From: Eublepharis macularius
Taxonomy: Eukaryota; Chordata; Lepidosauria; Squamata; Eublepharidae
DNA length: 64,000 nt
NCBI RefSeq assembly: GCF_028583425.1
Contig: NC_072790.1
Span: forward strand, 63,078,052 to 63,142,051
Direction: 5' to 3'
The notes below the pieces were generated by a model. That model searched no databases and had not been told where the DNA came from. It saw only the letters and a program-made list of their open reading frames with translations. Positions 59,093-64,000 of the stretch are shown here, piece after piece (the stretch's first letter is position 1; every line of letters begins with the position of its first letter). The position numbers and the translations under genes were made by a program.

Positions 59093-59625
59093 CACAAACC
59101 TAAATACAACCCCAAAAAACCCACGAACCAGGCTGGTTCGGGGTTCGTGAACCCGGGTTCGTGGAAGCTCCTTTTCATGGAACTTCCACGAACTGTATAC
59201 TGGTTCGTTGGTTCGTGTTTAAGGGGCAGTTTAAATGGCCATTTCCCCAGGGAAATGGCCATTTAAATTGCCCCTTTAAGGGACTTGCAAGGGCAGGTCC
59301 CTTTAAACTATCAGCTGGCAGGTGGCAGGGGGCATCCCCCCCTGCCGCCTGCCAGCTGATAGTTTAAAGGGACCTGCCACAGCAGGTCCCTTTAAACTGC
59401 CCAAACCCCACCCCCACCCTCTAACCCTCAGCCCCAGCCCCAGCCCCATACTTACCTTCCCCTGCGGCGCAGCATCCTTCCTCTCCTCCCAGGAGGGGCA
59501 GGAAGGCTGTTTTTTGCTGCAGGGGAAGGTAAGTGTGGGGCTGGGGCTGGGGAGTGATGGGGGGGTTGGGCAGTTTAAAGGGCCCTGCCACCGGCAGGTC
59601 CCTTTAAACTATCAGCTGGCAGGCA
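59093..59625. mobile_element. hAT-like element made of successive large hairpins
   Basis: The left end TAGAGATGGTCACAAACC matches the hAT ends at 578 and 1608. Hairpin 1 (59160-59200) pairs CGTGGAAGCTCC and GGAACTTCCACG. Hairpin 2 (59218-59280) has arms of about 29 bp around CCCCAGGG. Hairpin 3 (59291-59380) has arms of about 42 bp around GGGGGCATCCCCC. Hairpin 4 (59382-59592) pairs TTTAAACTGCCCAAACCCC and CAGTTTAAAGGGC plus the CCCATACTTACCTTCCCC block. GGCAGGTCCCTTTAAACT recurs. The right TIR is not found, so the element may be truncated near 59625. Confidence 0.7.
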
Positions 59626-60370
59626 ATCCTAAATTTTGAACATTCCAATACTGTTTTTCAATATAATTTTAGAATTTTGAAAATTCCAGTTTCTTTTTTG
59701 AAATACAGTCCTTAGGGATTATTTTCTTTAAAAGATTAAACCTTTATAATTATGTTGTTTGGCTAAGTCGAATGCATTTACATTATTTTGTTCATAAATA
59801 ATTAAATACACCAGTGTTGATCACTGATAAGATTTGAAAAATTCAAAATAAGGAGAATGTAATTTTTTTTTATAAGAAGGTTTATGACGGGGATTTGCTT
59901 GAGAACTTCCCCAACTTTACTTCATGTCTAATTGTGAATTTGCTGGCACACAGTGAAATCCTAAACAGTGATACTCCAGTCTAAACCCAGTTTTGACTGG
60001 AGTAACTCTGTTTAGGATTTTAATGACAATTAAAGAATTTTAAGCTGCAATCCTAAGGATACTTTCCTGTGTGTAAGCTCTGCTGAATAACATGGGGTTT
60101 AATTATGAGTAGACTTGTATATGCTTATTCCATTAAAGAAGGATTGTCACAGCCTGGATGTCTAATCTCCTGGAGTAACAGTGTAGTTCCTAAATGGAGT
60201 TACACCCTTTTAAATCTGTTGACTTCAATGGATTTAGAAGAGTGTAGCTCTGTTGAGGATGGTACGGTGAATCTCATAGAAAAAGGTCACTTTATTCTGG
60301 ACCAGCCTGTGAGGTTTTGGCATTATGACTTTGATGCCCCCATCCCCATTCAACAAACAGTGAAATATCA
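59626..60370. other. intergenic, hairpin MITE fragments
   Basis: About 59953-60023 is a CAATCCTAAG-type hairpin (ATCCTAAACAGTGATACTCC ... GGAGTAACTCTGTTTAGGAT). Another fragment begins at 60045. No gene. Confidence 0.6.
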
Positions 60371-60608
60371 GTCCGGTGTAGTGGTTGAGAGCGCAGGACT
60401 CTAATCTGGAGAACTGGGTTTGATTCCCCACTCCTCCACTTGAAGCCAGCTAGGTGACCTTGGGTCAGTCACAGCTTCTAGGAACTCTCATAGCCCCACC
60501 CATCTCACAGGGTGTTTTGTTGTGGGTATAATAATAACATACTTTGTGGAGTGGGCATTAAATTGTCCTGAAGGGTGGTATATAAATCAAATGGTTGTTG
60601 TTGTTGTT
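60371..60608 (+). mobile_element. tRNA-derived SINE, family A
   Basis: CCGGTGTAGTGGTTGAGAG head, GGTTTGATTCCCCACTCC B-box region, CTTGAAGCCAGCTAGGTGACC-type body, GGTGGTATATAAATCAAATG and a (TTG)n tail. Confidence 0.85.
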
Positions 60609-61671
60609 CCAAGAGCTGCAATCCTAAACGTGCTTACTTGGTATTAAATCCCATTGAGCATAATGGGACTTCTGAATATGTATGATAGACATGGAACTCT
60701 GATGCTGGTCCCACTTTGCCTTCTACCCAGAACCCCTGGGGCTGCCTGCTAGCTCTTTTGGCATCCTCCCCTCAACTCTGACACCCTAGGCAATTGCCTA
60801 GGCTTGCCTAGCAGATGGGCCAGCCCTGGTTTTATCCCTGTACTTAATTTTCAGGTTTTTTTATTGGTCACTTAATACTGTGACAAAGCAAGTAAACATC
60901 ACACAATATAGTAAGGTGATAAGGAAATGATGTAATCTCTGGTATCTTAAACTTAAAAAGGCCATGTCATGATGACAGAAATAATGAAAGAACGTGATTG
61001 TTAACTTTAGAGTGAATGAACTCGGCTTCTATAGTCAAACTACTAGCTGGAGCTGACCCTAGAAAACCAATGGATACACTACTTGAAATTCAGATGTAAG
61101 GAATTAAATGTGGAAAATATTGACCGTATTATCAGTGCTTGCACTGCACAAAGGTAGGGCAAGGTGATTTGCTTCAAGTAGCTGATCTGGGGTACTAAAA
61201 GGCAGAAAGTTGTCAGTTATTCTGTTCATATTATGCTTTTCCACAGTGGGGTATACTAGTTTGATTTTCTGTCTCAGGTAACAAAATGACTTGGCTGATC
61301 TCTGCATACAGTCCCGTCTCTCTCTCCCCCTCCCCCTCTCTCTGTGTAGTAAATGCTCACTTTGGGTGAGGGAAGAAATCTGAAGTGTCTGCTATATGGG
61401 GATTCTTTGTGAATGTATACAGATATATTTGCTCACACACACAAATGCTCACTGCTTGACCTGTCAGGCTGCTACACCGTCACTCTGCTTCTTTGCAAAT
61501 TTCTGTATCTTAGAAGTTGCTAAGCTTGCCCAGTCTTTCTCCTCAATTTCTGGGAGCTTTTCGGAAAAGGGCATGAGGAGGTAACATGTTAAGCAATATT
61601 ATGATGTCACTTCTGGGTTTTACAAAAAGAAAAAATATAAGTGTAAGTAAAAATGTAAGAGAATAGATTAA
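60609..61671. other. intergenic, nothing recognised
   Basis: A CAATCCTAA fragment begins the stretch (60612). A CTCTCTCCCC run is at about 61318. No gene seen. Confidence 0.5.
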
Positions 61672-62105
61672 AAACATGTATGTAATTTAATTCATCAATT
61701 AAAAATACAAACGTTAGATTTAAAAACATCCACAATATGGTTTAATTCATCAATTAAAAATACATAAGTTAGTTTTATAAACATCCACAATATGGTTCAA
61801 CACATAAATACTAAAATCTTGTATATATACATAGTATATTAGTACATTGACCCATCTCCATATGTACAGAACAAAAAATGAGACATGTTTCAGCCCAAGG
61901 ACCTTCCTCAGTGGTATGCATATATATATATATATCTGATAAACAGCACTCCATCAATGTACTAAATAAATCAAGAATGCATGATCCAGCACAAAATAGA
62001 CACTGAGGTGTAATATAAAACAGCATGGAGTGAATTCATTGAAATTCTCCCACAGAACTGTATGAAATGCAATAAGGGCAATGCATCCAGATAGGTATTC
62101 AACAC
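61672..62105. repeat. interspersed repeat shared with 7985-8525
   Basis: Same landmarks as the 8-kb copy and without the hAT MITE insertion found there. A (TA)n expansion is at about 61919-61934, and a locally duplicated ATTCATCAATTAAAAATACA motif occurs at 61690 and 61746. Confidence 0.7.
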
Positions 62106-62240
62106 TCCATCTTAATTTAATTTAATGTATTAGATTTATACTCCGCCCTCCCCACATCAGCGGGCTCAGGGCGGATAACAACACAATTCAAACTAAAAAT
62201 TTTAAAATTCCTACACATCATCATTAAAATTACAACTATG
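62106..62240 (-). mobile_element. CR1/L2-like LINE 3' end
   Basis: TTTATACTCCGCCCTCCCCA and GGGCTCAGGGCGGATAAC, the same tail as at 15726-15893. Confidence 0.65.
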
Positions 62241-62242
62241 CA

Positions 62243-62247
<5 letters not shown>

Positions 62248-62305
<58 letters not shown>

Positions 62306-62306
62306 T
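62248..62306. repeat. (AT)n then (AC)n microsatellite
   Basis: About 25 uninterrupted AT units followed by a few AC units. Confidence 0.95.
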
Positions 62307-62557
62307 ATAAAACAGAAAAAAGAGGCAGCACATAATTTAAATTAGGCATTCCATACAGCAGTTCTTCCCAAAACAAATATATGAAGTATAAAGGATGGAC
62401 AACAGCATTTACATAGCAGGGCATATGGTTTAACCCCCCTCCTCTCTTGAATCTGTATACTTTTGAACTGGCTATATGGAATTTATGGGCGAAGGAACAA
62501 CTCCTGTCTGGATACTGGAAACGTGTCCGTTTTTTGGTTGTGTGCGTATGGAAATTA

Positions 62558-63919
62558 ACAGCACAATCCTGAAGCCTACCATGTTGCCAGCGCCTGTGTG
62601 CTTGCATACCTGTGGCACCTCTCATCCTTTTTTTTTTCTTTTCACTTTTTAAAATTAAGAACTTTTCAGAACAAAAAGATAAAACTAGCCAAAGATTGAA
62701 AGGAAGAAAAAAGAAAACAAAGAAAGAAGATGCAAAATATCTGAAAAAGAAGCGTCTCACCCTCCCAGCTGTGCACATAAGGGAAAGTGCTCCTCATCTG
62801 TTCTGACTGCTTGGAGCTCTGATCCTGTGAGGGCGATAGTCAAGGGTTCGTGTGCCTGCCATCATGGGGCATTGCCAAAGCAAATACCCAGTCACCTCAG
62901 CCCATGGCTGCACTCTCTCCTCTGCCTGGGAGGCCTCAGCTGAAGGGGTGTGAACAGAGCCCTGGCATGGGCTGCTAGGAGCCATCCCCCCTGAAACAGC
63001 TGCATTGAGTACGGCTCCCTGGGTGACTGCCTCTTTGGCAGGCATGGGATGTGCCCCCCCCTCACTGGCGGACCTCAACCACAGAGGACAGCCTTTGGGG
63101 GGGTGCCGGTGAGGGGAGAGGATAGACTGGTGTGAACAAGCAAGCCAGAGAAGCCGACTCCTCAGATACTTCTTACCTGTCATTGTGCCCTTGCCCCTCC
63201 CTGAGCCAGGACTTAGGAGCCAGGTATCCTATAAGGCAACTTGGGTGGTGGTTGTTAGTCACATTCTGTGAGTGCAAAGTACACCCCATTTTTTGCAAAC
63301 CTCCTCCTATGCACTCTTGCCCTTCCACTGTGTGTACTCTCTTCTGCCTCACACTCTAAGTCTCCATGGTAGAGGGCTCTCGGGCAGAGCCTTTAGCCGT
63401 GTCCCTACTTACCTGGGTTCATGGGTGCCCTGGCTGTAGGCTTTGTAGGATGGGTAGGGGACTAATTGGCTTTCAGGGAGGGGGCATGGCCACTGTGGGG
63501 GTGCAAGTGGATTGATCGCCATAGTAGTCAGCATCCTATGCTCTGCTCGGCTGTATGGGTGGGGACAGGCATGGGGGAGGAGGCGTGTTTTCCCCTACAA
63601 TGGGTGCTTGTGGGCTACATTGTCATTTTTTGTGGCGTGACTTTCCATTACTGAAGGGGGCGTTCCTGTGCTCAAAATGGCCTAGGGAATGGAATGCCCC
63701 CTGGCTCACCCCCCAGCCCTCCGGTGCAGGAACTTATGCCCGTTCACGCCTGCGTCCAGCTGCTGTAGCCAGGCACTGGTGGAAGACCTGTGTGGAACAG
63801 TGCTGGCTGCTGCACTGTCACTGGGGGGTTATGATGGTATAAGCCTGAGATATGCCAACATAACTCCTAGTCGGCTTCCAGAGCGCTTTTACTCCCACTG
63901 CCCCCCAGGATTGTGCTGT
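62558..63919. mobile_element. putative 1.36-kb TIR element (ACAGCACAATCCTG)
   Basis: ACAGCACAATCCTG at 62558-62571 and its exact reverse complement CAGGATTGTGCTGT at 63906-63919 bound a GC-richer block (from about 62800) set in AT-rich DNA. The terminus resembles that of the small hairpin MITE at 44087 (CAGTGCAATCCTAAG). A target duplication is not clear. No transposase frame is present. It may be a larger internal-sequence relative of the short MITEs. Confidence 0.5.
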
Positions 63920-63944
63920 AAATGTACTAATATACCTATATATG

Positions 63945-64000
63945 AGTGATTTTATCTTATTCTATTTATTGAATTCAAGTTATATTCCGCTTTTCCCGCA
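63945..64000 (-). mobile_element. LINE 3' end entering the window edge
   Basis: TTATTCTATTTATTGAATTC and GTTATATTCCGCTTTTCCCG resemble a minus-strand CR1/L2-type tail; it runs off the end of the window. Confidence 0.45.

Noticed and set aside
62236..62778. 180-codon minus-strand open frame
   Set aside because: Its C-terminal part is the translated (AT)n repeat (YIYIYI) and the rest is low-complexity; not a gene.
62807..63950. Possible host exons in the GC-rich right edge
   Set aside because: Short frames only, no homology to KLHL31 or another expected neighbour, and flanking inverted termini suggest a transposable element.
1..64000. tRNA, rRNA or CRISPR loci
   Set aside because: All tRNA-like promoter boxes lie in SINEs with SINE bodies and tails; 5S-like matches are 5S-derived SINEs; there is no regularly spaced array of CRISPR type.

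Overview
This is a vertebrate genomic window, almost certainly from a squamate reptile (lizard). Short exons with GT-AG introns point to a vertebrate. The squamate assignment rests on the repeats: several tRNA-derived SINE families, 5S rRNA-derived SINEs, CR1/L2-like LINE tails, many small hAT-type elements and an L1-type ORF1. Species or family cannot be named from the sequence alone; a gecko is plausible but unproven.

One protein-coding host gene is recognisable and it is complete: GCLC, the catalytic subunit of glutamate-cysteine ligase, on the minus strand. Sixteen coding exons run from the ATG at 55110 down to the TGA at 27038. They splice to a 1,914-nt reading frame encoding 637 residues, with every junction in phase. 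A CpG-rich promoter lies at about 54.9-55.7 kb. It carries a TATA-like motif, an E-box and a TGACTCAGCA antioxidant-response-type site. The 3' UTR probably ends near 25.29 kb, just below an AATAAA at 25315-25310. No exon of a neighbouring gene was found in 1-25 kb or 55.7-64 kb; both flanks are repeat-rich intergenic DNA.

The most notable object is in GCLC intron 12, in antisense orientation. It is a 1.57-kb L1-derived retrotransposon (32301-33868) with an intact 293-codon ORF1, no ORF2, a CpG-rich 5' UTR, a short 3' UTR, an A17 tail and an 18-bp target-site duplication with one mismatch. This is the architecture of the mammalian 'half-L1' (HAL1) elements, here in what appears to be a reptile. 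It looks recent and possibly able to supply or use ORF1p in trans with an L1 ORF2p.

The left flank (1-25 kb) holds a 1.9-kb hAT element with a perfect 8-bp duplication and a second hAT MITE nested in it, a 612-bp TIR element with a 3-bp duplication, a repeat family also present at 61.7 kb, SINE-in-SINE nesting, and an (AAAC)27 array. The right flank (55.7-64 kb) holds a striking run of large hairpins (59.1-59.6 kb), an (AT)n tract, and a putative 1.36-kb TIR element (62558-63919). Element boundaries given without terminal repeats or duplications are approximate.
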